From Symsagittifera roscoffensis (Eukaryota; Xenacoelomorpha; Acoela; Convolutidae): DNA of 64,000 bases. The DNA lies in the NCBI RefSeq assembly GCF_963678635.1, contig NC_087071.1:25617821-25681820 (forward strand), in the 5' to 3' direction. Under the pieces are notes generated by a model, which did no database searches, was not told the DNA's origin, and saw only the letters and a program-made list of their open reading frames with translations. This document shows positions 32,613 through 43,169 of this stretch, piece by piece; position 1 is the stretch's first letter; each line of letters begins with the position of its first letter. The position numbers and the translations under genes were made by a program.

Positions 32613-32669
32613 GAATATTTTCGATTCTGACATGTCAGTGTTTTGAATTTTGGCCATGCTATACATGGA

Positions 32670-35095
32670 CTATAATTTTAGTGTTTATTCCCGGCTCCTG
32701 AAATCATCGCGTGTGTTAATTCTCGGCCTCTCCCTTTGAATATGCAAAGCCTCTAGTGTGAGTAGCATCTGGGTGTTGGCTGTTTAGTTTATAATCTCTG
32801 ACTTCACCTCAGCAGTACCGCCTACGTCCTTATTACATTCTAACAAGTGTTGCCCTACTGGGGAGTCCCCTTTGCGGTGTTCATCGACCCTCGTGGCTAA
32901 ATATTGGACTGTCTGGTCGACATATGTGGAGTTACATTCACTACATGTAAGCTTATACACCATTTTGGACCTCAGTTCAAGAGCACAGTAAGTTTAGAGT
33001 GATGGCAAGCAAGTTTTAATTTTTCTTTTTGTAAAAATTATTTGTGCCCGGATGTTTGCCGAACTTTTGCAGCTAACAGTTGAGATGGATTGCTTCGATA
33101 TTTCATTGTAAAAAGGTGGGTGAGCTTTTCAACCATTTTTCAATTCTCCGTTCTGATGCCGTCAACTCTAAGTTTTTCTTTCCCTCAATGGTCTTGTTAA
33201 AATTTCAAACACTACCCTGTCCGACCAATTTTTCGGATAGTCATTTTCAATCCATTGTTTCCGATTTTTTTTCCAATGCCTGGTCCAAACTTTCCTATGT
33301 TGAGGTACTTCTGAAAACCCTATGGACCGTCCCTTCAATAACGGTTTTTTTGTTTTGTAAAGGTGCACAACCTCTAAAATTTAGAATGGTGCCGGTATGA
33401 GTGGGTTTTTGGTACCACCCCATTTGACCTTTTTCTTGAGTCCACGTTGACATTTAAATCCAAAAAAGCCAAACAACTGTTACTATCAAGTTATTCTATG
33501 GTAAACTGTAAGTTTGGATGCAACTTAATTGGCAGCCTCGATGACTATCCCAGGATTGCCCTTGACAGCTCTAACTATGTCGTCCACATATCTTAGAAAA
33601 ATTTAACACCATTGTCGGTCCGATCCGCTTCTTGTTGTTTTTTGCAATACCACACTGTCTCAGCGATGTCTGCTTATTCGGATTCCGATACGTTACCACA
33701 CCCTAAGTGGTGCCAATTCAAACAAGCTTCGCATTCTACCCGTTTAGCTCGATCTGTCATCTTTTTCTGACATCCAGGGCAGACTTCCTTGTTATCTTCA
33801 TTCAGCACAGTCAATTTTGGTTTTTATTTCCATAATGCAGGTTCGTATTCTTTGAGCCACAAGTTGGCCAGTATTACTGCAAGGGAGGCTCCCATTACTA
33901 AACCGTCTTTTTGTACATACCACAAACCATTGCATTTAAAGTGTACCTTACTCACTGCCAAATTAAGTAGTTTTTCATAGTTTTGCTAGATATTTCCGGA
34001 GGATTGAACTGCTCGTATAACCTCATCAGGGCTATTTCAAAAGCTTCTTTGAGCGGGGTGTTAGTGTTTAAACTCTTTATATCAAGGGAGATTATACTCT
34101 CATCAAAGTCCAATTCTATTTTCTCCAAGATCTCCCTGGCCATTTGAGTGTTCGTTTCTATGTTTATCCCCTCAATATTATCCAAGTATTTTCCCAATGT
34201 TTCATTTAGGTGGTCATATGAGCTACCGGGAACTAAAAGGACGGGCGAAGTGGTGTGCCTTGCTTGTGTACTTTTGCTAATCCCTACATCCTAGCCGGCT
34301 GCGCCCCCTTCGTTCTCATCTAGTATTCAGCGCTTCACTAATCTCGACCTTCTTTTTCATGGTGAGCAATTCTTTGTTTTATTCTTTTTCATTTTTTATA
34401 ATCACGCTGTCTGTCAGATTCTTCCTCTCACTAAATTGTTCTGCTTATAATGAATTTTTCAGTTTTTTCTCATATGTCTTCTTTTTCATTACACAAAAAC
34501 CCATCCCCTTATCAAACGGCACTGCCAGAAGACCGTTGTCCTTCAAATACTTTCTGAATTTTTCAACACCTTTGTCAGAGGGGGTCTGTTTCACATTCTT
34601 AGCATATCTCTTTGCAGATGCTTTAATCTCACATAATTTTTCTCCGGGTATTCTTTTTAACTTCAGTTCAGACAAAAAACTATCAATGTCAGCAAGGAAG
34701 TGAATTTCATTGAACTTGTCTCGTACCGGATATTTTGGTCCACCCACTGCGGCAAAATCTCTTCATCTAAGATTCTGACTGACATTTAATCAAAGTTTTT
34801 TAATGGTCTATCCTGTCTTTCTTGTGTCGGCTTATCAGGTTTTTGACACTACACCTTGCTTGTAGGTTCAGATAAATTATTACCGAAGGCCACCACATCT
34901 CATCTACACCCCTTCTCACTCCCTACGTTGCTCTTGCTAGGTTACCCTATGCCTTAGCCCTATCCGCATTTGCCTGGTTTATCTCAAACCTCAGGAGTCT
35001 CAATTGAAAACTGTGCACCGCTTGATCCGAAAAAACACCGTTTTCAGGCACGTGAAACAGTAAATACTCTTGTATAATGTCGTTATATAGACATT
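32670..35095 (-). pseudogene. Penelope-like retroelement (RT, PHD-like finger, GIY-YIG), near full length
   Basis: PLEs code for a telomerase-related RT joined to a GIY-YIG endonuclease. Reading down the minus strand: an N-terminal block with VPEN, DQA and FQL (about 35040-34960); KRYAKNVKQTPSDKGVEKF and LLAVPFDKGMGFCVMKK (34747-34445); SIISLDIKSLNTNTPLKEA, RT motif A (33952-34197); GLVMGASLAVILANLWLKE, motif B; a Cys/His finger VCPGC...WHHLGCG...WYCKK (about 33790-33640); LRYVDDIVR, motif C with YVDD at 33579-33590; NRKQWIENDYPKNWSDRVVFE (about 33200); and MVYKLTCSECNSTYVDQT with the tail RPRINTRDDFRSRE. Several frameshifts and stops. Inactive, but every domain is present. Confidence 0.85.
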
Positions 35096-35156
35096 TTCTC
35101 AAGAAATTTAATTCTCTTGAAAAAGCTATTGAACTTACTAAAATATTTTAAATAAT

Positions 35157-35844
35157 CTAACGCAAGTTTCCACGTAATTTTTTTTCCAGAACCAATCTAA
35201 GGAATGGTGGTGGCAGCAAAACTCTTCTTTGCAGGCCACGAGCACTCAAACTCATATGACTCTCAGCAAAGAAAAACAGCCCCAACAATATCTTACCTCT
35301 TATTGATCGTTCGGCTCCAGCTGAAGGTCCCCAGCCAACACCTCCGCTCTCCGCGCCTTTGCCCGGCGGCTTCCCTGCGATAGTTTCTTGGTCTGGGCCC
35401 ATATCTTTGAGAAAGTGCCTGGCAGGTGGTTTCGATGGCACCTTCCGTAGTGACTTCAATTCCAATTCGCTTGACTGGTGCAGTTGGAATGACTCTCTGA
35501 GGATCCCAGGATTCTGTCTCTGGCTTCTAGAGATAAGGTTACTGGTTGTCTTTATGACGATTATCTCTGTCTTCCGCAGATCCTCAAAAATATCGGGAGT
35601 ACCCGTTCTGCTGTAAAAGACAATAGCACTTATTTGTTTTCACATCGTGCCAGGGGATAATCTGCGTACTGACCAGAGGTTGCTGTTCCAATAATACTCG
35701 CAAACTCTTCCCCCTGATCAAGGTATTGGGGTTCAAAGAAAGGCCGGGGACTGCGTAGATCTTCTGCTGCGTCTCTCTACGTTCTTCTACCTCAAGATCT
35801 TTCAGGTTGTGATAAATTGAGCTGACAGCGACAATCATCGCCAT
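35157..35844 (-). pseudogene. broken gene of unknown function upstream of the PLE
   Basis: An 86-codon minus frame (35584-35844) starts MAMIVAVSSIYHNLKD and contains YAVPGLSLNPNTL and STQIIPWHDV. It then shifts frame and continues as basic, proline-rich sequence down to about 35157. The hydrophobic VAVSS strand and the IPWHDV motif look like a real conserved protein and not noise, and G+C content is higher than in the flanks. I cannot name the family. It lies on the same strand as, and just upstream of, the PLE. Confidence 0.4.
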
Positions 35845-36004
35845 TTTAACTCAAACACTATTGACATTATGAACAAAATGTGGTAGTAAAATTCTGTAAA
35901 TGGTAGAGAAAAAAAATCAAATAATAACTGTTTTTTAGGAATAAAACGATTTGCTTATAGCCTATACCTAAAAAGGGTTAGAATTCAACAAAAATGGCAT
36001 CATC

Positions 36005-36215
36005 GGGATTAAAATTTTTTAAACAATATTTACAAAACGATCAAAGATCTGAAAAATTTAGACACAAGTCTAACAATGCTCTAGAATTTTTTGATCAATC
36101 AAATTTAAACAACTGTAATTGCACAATAAATTACAATCATCTCTCCTGTTACTTCGTTTCGTTTCTTCATCGTTTTGAAATTCTAAAACTTCTAAAATTT
36201 TTTTTGTTGCTTACT
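36005..36215. repeat. candidate pseudo-LTR, right
   Basis: Direct-repeat partner of 32395-32612. It would place the 35.2-35.8 kb gene relic inside the PLE. Alternatively it is the shared 3' UTR of the neighbouring SGNH gene, which ends beside it. Confidence 0.4.
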
Positions 36216-36264
36216 TGTACTCGGTTCTTTCTTTCAACTCTTCATCTCCTCTCCTTGCGACCTT

Positions 36265-39200
36265 GACTCCGCACTCTCGTTGCCATTCTGACGCTGTTGG
36301 AGGCAGTCCCTAAAGGTCAGCTAGGATTGAGGTCGTCGTCGAGCTGAAGTTAATCTCCTCTGCTCTCAGCCAAACTACCACAGTGATCGAGTATAGTCCA
36401 TTGACTGACAGGGTCACACCATTCAACCTCCGCCTCGCGTCCTGAGCAAAACTGACCGTCTTCAAGCTCAACTTCATGAGCTCTTAATTATAGACATACC
36501 AGGGAGAAGACCTTGGCCTCGTCCACATCAAAGATTTTCGATCTATAAGACGTTCCGCTCTATGAGGTGCCCCCGCATGTGAGGGCGAAGGAGCGTCAAA
36601 TTGTACTGGTCTCCGCGCTGGACTCTCATCTAACTGCTTCATCGCATCCGAACGTGTCTCCGGATTACGTGAGCTCCTCCCGATTTGTGATACCGCTACG
36701 ACTGATCCCAAACGCGTCTCCAGGCTAGGAGCTACAAAGGTGGGTGGAGATGACTCGCACGTCCGCTGCAGCATCCACGCTTAGCACTCCTGTGTCAGTC
36801 AAGTCAAATTCCAGTTCATCCAATCGCTCCTGGAACACGCGGCTCATCCAGGCTTGTCCTTCAATTGTGTCGAAGTGAATGCCATCGACAGTGAATCTCG
36901 GTTGGCCCAGTGATCTCAACTCGTACTCCAGATCCATCAAGACAAGTCTTCCCGCATTACGGCTTGCCAGGTTACGGATCGGACTATGTTGTCCCATATC
37001 ACAGTCCTCTCATTCTGTCTTCGCTTAGCCGCTAGGTGTAATCTCGTGCCCATCGGGATGGTGCAAATGTTCAACACTGTACATTGGAACTTCTGCCATA
37101 TTGCAGCCAACAGGCAAGCATCATGTTCTCCCATCTCGCTTCTTCCGGCTCTGCGCTTATGGACACAATGTTAGTGCCTTTCAAGATCCTCTACTGGGAA
37201 TTCTTCCTGGATTTAGTAGCTCCACCATCTTATACAGTTGGGCTACTATGGCACCACCAAATGCCGTCACAGTCATAATCCAAGAAGTCCTCAGACTCTG
37301 CAATACTCTCAACAGGCTGTCTCCCAGTATCTGGTGAGAAGTGCCAAGTGGTGTCTGCTGCAAGTTCAGTGCTGGATTCCAGAAGGAATCCTTAAAACAT
37401 GCGTTCGCATCTGAATCTGGTACCCTGGCAAAAAAGACGTTTCTGATTTGGTTGTTTTCAGCGCATATATCACCCTGTTCAATTTCTTTGGTGGCAATTT
37501 CCTAACCTGCTTGTCGGAGTTTTTTCCAAGTTCACTCGTCTTGTACGGTTTCTTCTCAACTGCCCGATTTACTCCCTCGGAAAGTGTCACTCATCCGGCA
37601 TCATCGATTGTTCCATAGGGTGCAGTCACCCAGGAACCTAGTGCTTGCCTGTTGGCCACGATTCGACCAGCTGTTTCAACTAGCTCTCGCATGGTCCTCT
37701 CCACCACTGGATCTCCCAGGCTATCGCTTGGGTTCTGGATCGTCAGTCTTCCAGAACCCGAAGTCTTTTGCATTTCAGTTGTGTGACTTCGTTCATTGGG
37801 TGTCAGTAACTCCACTGGTTGGTTCCTGCGAGCGGCATTCCTCTCAGACTCCTCAAGATCAGGTTGATTGAGGCACTCCGAACGTTCATTGTATTCTCTC
37901 TTCAGCCGGGCTTTTTCTTCTTCTTGTCTCCTGTTCGCATCTTCAAAGAGTTTTCTCCACATGTCTCTGTCTCCGACTGCGTCCGAGCCAATTCTTCTCT
38001 GAATCTCTCCAGCTGATCTCCTTTCTCACTAATATCTGCCATATTGCAGCCAACAGGCAAGCATCATGTTCTCCCATCTCGCTTCTTCCGGCTCTGCGCT
38101 TATGGAAACATTGTTAGTGCCTTTCAAGATCCTCTACTGGGAATTCTTCCTGGGTTTAGTAGCTCCACCATCTTATAGAGTTGGGCTACTATGGCACCAC
38201 CGAATGCCGTCACAGTCATAATCCAAGAAGTCCTCAGACTCTGCAATACTCTCAATAGGCTGTCTCCCAGTATCTGGTGAGAAGTGCCAAGTGGTGTCTG
38301 CTGCAAGTTCAGTGCTGGATTCTAGAAGGAATCCTTAAAACATGCGTTTGCATCTGAATCTGGTACCCTGGCAAAAAAGACGTTTCTGATCTGGTTGTTT
38401 TTCAGCGCATATATCACCCTGTTCAGTTTCTTTGGTGGCAATTTCCTAACCTGCTTGTCGGAGATTTTTCCAAGTTCACTCGTCTTGTACGGTTTCTTCT
38501 CAACTGCCCGATTTACTCCCTCGGAAGGTGTCACTCATCCGGCATCATCGATTGTTCCATAGGGTGCAGTCACCCAGGAACCTAGTGCTTGCCTGTTGGC
38601 CACAATTCGACCAGCTGTTTCAACTAGCTCTCGCATGGTCCTCTCCACTACTGCATCTCCCAGGCTATCGCTTGGGTTCTGGATCGTCAGTCTTCCAGAA
38701 CCCGAAGTTTTTTGCATTTCAGTTGTGTGACTTCGTTCATTGGGTGTCAGTAACTCCACTGGTTGGTTCCTGCGAGCGGCATTCCTCTCAGACTCCTCAA
38801 GATCAGGTTGATTGAGGCACTCCGAACGTTCATTGTATTCTCTCTTCAGCCGGGCTTTTTCTTCTTCTTGTCTCCTGTTCGCATCTTCAAAGAGTTTTCT
38901 CCACATGTCTCTGTCTCCGACTGCGTCCGAGCCAATTCTTCTCTGAATCTCTCCAGCTGATCTCCTTTCTCACTAATATCGGCCATATTGCAGCCAACAG
39001 GCAAGCATCATGTTCTCCCATCTCGCTTCTTCCGGCTCTGCGCTTATGGAAACATTGTTAGTGCCTTTCAAGATCCTCTACTGGGAATTCTTCCTGGGTT
39101 TAGTAGCTCCACCATCTTATACAGTTGGGCTACTATGGCACCACCGAATGCCGTCACAGTCATAATCCAAGAAGTCCTCAGACTCTGCAATACTCTCAAC

Positions 39201-40411
39201 AGGCTGTCTCCCAGTATCTGGTGAGAAGTGCCAAGTGGTGTCTGCTGCAAGTTCAGTGCTTTATTCTAGAAGGAATCCTTAAAACATGCGTTCGCATCTG
39301 AATCTGGTACCCTGGCAAAAAAAGACGTTTCTGATCTGGTTGTTTTTCAGCGCATATATCACCCTGTTCAGTTTCTTTGGTGGCAATTTCCTAACCTGCT
39401 TGTCGGAGATTTTTCCAAGTTCACTCGTCTTGTACGGTTTCTTCTCAACTGCCCGATTTACTCCCTCGGAAGGTGTCACTCATCCGGCATCATCGATTGT
39501 TCCATAGGGTGCAGTCACCCAGGAACCTAGTGCTTGCCTGTTGGCCACGATTCGACCAGCTGTTTCAACTAGCTCTCGCATGGTCCTCTCCACTACTGCA
39601 TCTCCCAGGCTATCGCTTGGGTTCTGGATCGTCAGTCTTCCAGAACCCGAAGTCTTTTGCATTTCAGTTGTGTGACTTCGTTCATTGGGTGTCAGTAACT
39701 CCACTGGTTGGTTCCTGCGAGCGGCATTCCTCTCAGACTCCTCAAGATCAGGTTGTTTGAGGCACTCCGAACGTTCATTGTATTCTCTCTTCAGCCGGGC
39801 TTTTTCTTCTTCTTGTCTCCTGTTCGCATCTTCAAAGAGTTTTCTCCACATGTCTCTGTCTCCGACTGCGTCCGAGCCAATTCTTCTCTGAATCTCTCCA
39901 GCTGATCTCCTTTCTCACTATTATCCTCCATTGTCTCGTTCGTTAGGACTTCTTCTTCTACTCTCGCCCGTTTTGGTGGCACAGCTGCTCTTAGTTGTGA
40001 GCTAGACGAGGCAGCCTCGCTACTCATTTCCTGACTCATTCTCCTCAACCCAGGCTTAGGCTTGGTCGGGAGAGGCATTTCACCTGGTTGATAGATACTT
40101 GATTTTCCCAATCCAGGCTCGTTCGCCAAGTCACTTTCTGAGAGTGCCCCGTTTCTCCACCTCATTAACTCCATATTTGGGCAGTCTAGTACTCCCTGTT
40201 GTCCGTAAGCGGCGATCAATAAGACTTCCTTTGAGCGGTCCCCACGGTTGTCATGCCTCAAGATATTTGTTAGGGCGGCCAGCAACATGACTACCTCTGG
40301 GTCCTCCATAACGAAATCTTGATCCATTAGCCGGCGATAGATCGCATGTATCACCGGTCCTACGTAGGCCTCTGCAAGTTCCTTTATATCTTTCAGGTCG
40401 AAGTTTTCCAT
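36265..40411 (-). pseudogene. SGNH/GDSL hydrolase-like gene with internal triplication
   Basis: The 206-codon frame 39791-40411 opens it (MENFDLKDIKELAEAYVGP), helical then Ser/Lys-rich, and leads by a frameshift into a charged coiled coil (WRKLFEDANRRQEEEK). Then comes block I of an SGNH hydrolase, HQILGDSLLRVLQ, followed by VTAFGGAIVAQLYKM. Only the last copy (left end) goes on to IWQKFQCTVLNICTIPMGTR, NERTVIWDNIVRSV and block V, VDGIHFDTIEGQAWM (Asp 36884-36886, His 36875-36877), then a tail with DRKSLMWTRP reaching about 36265. Ser codons of the GDS motif: 37316-37318, 38259-38261 and about 39203. Known: SGNH enzymes use Ser (block I) and Asp-x-x-His (block V). GDSL-like domains occur in ORF1 of some LINEs and in giant PLEs. 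Frameshifts and stops show it is now broken. Confidence 0.65.
37094..39926. repeat. three tandem 944-945 bp repeats inside the SGNH gene
   Basis: Units 37094-38037, 38038-38982 and 38983-39926 each begin 'gccatattgcagccaacagg' and differ by a few per cent at most. Each holds one coiled-coil segment and one GDSL block I, so the nucleophile motif is present three times while block V occurs once. The right boundary is inside 'ctttctcacta', after which the sequences diverge at about 39920. Confidence 0.93.
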
Positions 40412-40920
40412 TTCTTATGATTCGATATTGATTATCTGTTTCGCAAATTGAAAACTGATGAGTAATTAAACAATCAATCAGGATCTAAAATTCAAACTCA
40501 CACTTCAACGATCATGCTGATAGAACACTTTTTTCATTTATTAAAAGGTGTTTAAAATAGTCTTATTTTTAAAAGATACTTCAAATAATTTTTAAAAGTA
40601 TCATTCAAAATGAGATTTTGGGAAAATGATCAGAGAATGGACGATCCATGCTTTATATCTTCCCTGCATCATAAATTGCAGAACATTCGTGGTCACTAGG
40701 TCGTTCAAGGGTTCGGTCTTAACATATCGCACACAAGCCACACATAAAACTAATACAAAATCACATAGAATGACATATCCTAAAGACTAAATCTCTGAAA
40801 ACCTAAAGATCTGACTTGGTGCTCCTGGCCTACACTCTCATCCTTAGTCTCCCTCTATCTGATACCTAATCTAACTGATTCCTAGTGGCCTTGCTCAAAC
40901 CTCGGTATCATCTGCTCTCC
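40412..40920. other. non-coding spacer, nothing recognised
   Basis: AT-rich spacer between the start of the SGNH gene and the end of the next minus-strand gene relic. No motif or repeat recognised. Confidence 0.5.
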
Positions 40921-42447
40921 TCAACCTTTGCTCAGGTAGTGTTTTTTGTGCAAGTACCCTTCGATGTTCGAATCTGAGGAGATCACATGTATCAGTGCGT
41001 AAAGTTCACGTGGATACAACCTCCCTCTATTCGCACCATACACAGAAAGCAAGATTTTTTTGGCTCCTCTCTCCATCAAGAAATCCCTCAACCTGGTTAG
41101 AGACAAAACCAAATTTTCAGTGTCCACGTGCTGCTTTTCTTTCTCCCTGGTAACCAGAAAGCACAATTACCTGGTAACCAGAAAGCCAGTGCAACTACCA
41201 CCCCTACTCCTGGCCTTTGTTTTCAGTAAAAATAATATGTTCTAATATTCTCTCCTGAATGAATTGCTAATGCTGTCCTGAAACTCATGTCTTCGGTTAT
41301 TGCTATCGCACATGTTCTTTCTGTGAGTGCAAAATTACTGTCAGTCAGCACTTTATTGCCTGAATATTCCATCGGTAAGCTAAAATAAGACCCTGTTACT
41401 CTACCTATGTCTGGTTTCTTGCTCTATGTCACCTGTTTTTCTTGCATTTTTCAGTTTTTTGATTGATAACTATTCAGTGTGGACAAAAATATTTATCGAC
41501 GTCCCCGTCCATCATCGCCTATCCTGTGTTAAGTGTAGGTTCGAGGCCGGGATAAGCAAGGGTCACTCCTGGCCAGCCCAGGAGGAGTCTTTTTTTCCTC
41601 TGGTACCTTAGGCTCCCGCGATCCACGTCCTGTATTGTTAGATTTTTTTTGGGGTCCGTTGTCATATCATTCAACCACTCCAAAAGCCGGAAGTTGGTGA
41701 GCTCTTGCTCGTAGGATTGCTGGAGTTTGTCATCGACTTCCATTTCAGGTTTGGATAGGTTTTCCACCCATTCGTTGTCCTGATTGTCGATGATGTCCAC
41801 CTCCTTTGACACGATTATTGCCTGTAGACCCACAAGTTCTTCAGTGAGTTTCTTTAGGTATATTCTATCTACCACGAAGACTTTCTGACAGGGATTGCTC
41901 TGTTGCTTTGTCGTGTCTGCATGGTGAACCGCAAATCCGGCTCCGTGTTCTTCGGTATTTCATCCTTTTCTGGATCATACCAATCCTCCTCTGCATAGGG
42001 TAGGGTTTCATTGTCAGCTTCAATCACCTCGTTTGGATCCTGACCCATTCTTCTAGAGTCTCATTTCCATCGTTTTCTCCCTTAGTGCCCTTTTAATTGA
42101 TCTCACAGGCTGGGTCCATCATCAAGTACGGACTCTTCTCCATGTCATTGGGTATGCACCAGTCTTCCGATGAAGGGTTATGGGTTTTGATGTTCTCAAA
42201 CTGCGCGATCCGACCCGTGCTTATTTTGTAAAACCGTCCCTCCTCATGTGAATGGATTGTTCTCCCTTCTCACACACTCGGGTTTACTTTGTCGGCCGCA
42301 TTTAGCATCGGAGACCCTGCATCCGCACAGTTCAAGGTTAAACATGGCTACACAGCGATGTCCAACGGTAAGCACGTCCATGTCTGTCCTCAAATTAAGC
42401 ACAGTTTCATTCCTCACAATAACTGCAACAACATAGTCAGCTGGCAT
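40921..42447 (-). pseudogene. broken gene of unknown function, ~500 codons originally
   Basis: A chain of minus-strand frames in one direction suggests a single decayed gene. It begins [18 protein letters not shown] (42447) with a Cys-rich stretch LELCGCRVSDAKCG. Acidic sequence follows (42240-41880), then 41519-41875 with DNEWVENLSKPEMEVDDK and LLEWLNDMTTDPKK, then VTGSYFSLPMEYSGNKVLT (about 41400-41340). It ends with DFLMERGAKKILLSVYGANRG and PRELYALIHVISSDSNIEG (40921-41166). At least four frame changes. I do not recognise the family; no catalytic motif can be defended. Same strand as the SGNH gene, 0.5 kb upstream of it. Confidence 0.45.
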
Positions 42448-42880
42448 TGAAGACAGCTGGCGTCTTATCTACGCTTGAACCCGTTGGCTTATTGAGACAT
42501 GATGGGCGACCTTCTGATGGTTTAACTCTTTTTCCATGGCAAAGAGGGAGAACGCTCGGTTGGGATTTTTTTTTCGATCAGCAGGCTCGCCAAATCAAAC
42601 ATTCGGTTAGCGTGCACACCAGGTGCAAATGCTGCTACTAAAGCAGAAGCTCTTAAGAGAACCCACTACGCAGACTTGTCCACGACCGTCATTTTTGAAC
42701 GCATTGCGATAGAGACTTATTGGAATTGGGAAATTGTCTTTTTTTCTCTTGAAGGAACTTGCCAGACGCATCCGGGACCTCACAGGTGAGAATTTTGCCA
42801 TCAATTACTTGAAACAACGGTTAGATCTGGCGCTTCAACGTGTTGACGCCGGCTGCAACCTTGAAGAAAAAATCTGACAC
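42447..42880 (+). pseudogene. R2-type restriction-like endonuclease relic, separate from the triplicated one
   Basis: The plus frame from 42447 reads [19 protein letters not shown], then SDGLTLFPW, then [10 protein letters not shown]. This parallels [21 protein letters not shown] of the 31.6-kb element. After frameshifts it continues with AEALKRTHYADLSTTVIFE (the K..KY-type block) and FAINYLKQRLDLALQR (about 42795-42840), matching the family's C-terminal helix. The family RPDG is split as RPSDG, and the Trp-Asp pair is kept. The zinc knuckle is missing: the relic starts exactly where the minus-strand gene at 42447 begins, head to head. Confidence 0.65.
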
Positions 42881-43169
42881 TCCTAGCACTTTCCTGTTCT
42901 ATCTGGGCCGCATTTATGTTTTTCTGTTTTTCTTGTTTGTTATTTTAATTATTTTAACAAAATCGAGGAAATCTACCAGGACTGAATGGCAAGACAAGAC
43001 CAGCCAAAGACATACCCTCACAGAGGTTCCTTCCTCGTGGCGTGCGATGTAATGAACTTAACAATTCTCCCCCACCAATTTTACGATGGATACTAAAGAA
43101 TAAACATTCGTTAAAAGTAGTACTTGATTATCTAAAATGGTATCCTAAACTAAATAATATCTTTTATTG

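Larger units (their letters stand above)
29099..33345. repeat. composite retroelement unit 3 (~4.25 kb)
   Basis: The third unit diverges more from 1 and 2 in its 3' half. At about 33340 ('tcaataacgg') the PLE sequence does not stop as in units 1 and 2 but continues into the rest of a full-length minus-strand PLE. This unit therefore marks the original junction from which the tandem array grew. Confidence 0.88.

Noticed and set aside
34359-34703. 114-codon plus-strand frame
   Set aside because: It is the antisense shadow of the PLE N-terminal RT region, rich in Phe and Ser as expected from the opposite strand of Lys/Glu-rich coding sequence.
37584-39905. Plus-strand frames repeated three times (95, 78 and 65 codons)
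   Set aside because: They lie antisense to the coiled-coil and SGNH coding repeats and have no motif of their own.
40921-41166. Macro-domain assignment for the C-terminal part of the 41-kb gene
   Set aside because: The strand-helix pattern is suggestive, but no glycine-rich ligand loops are visible, so it is left as unknown.
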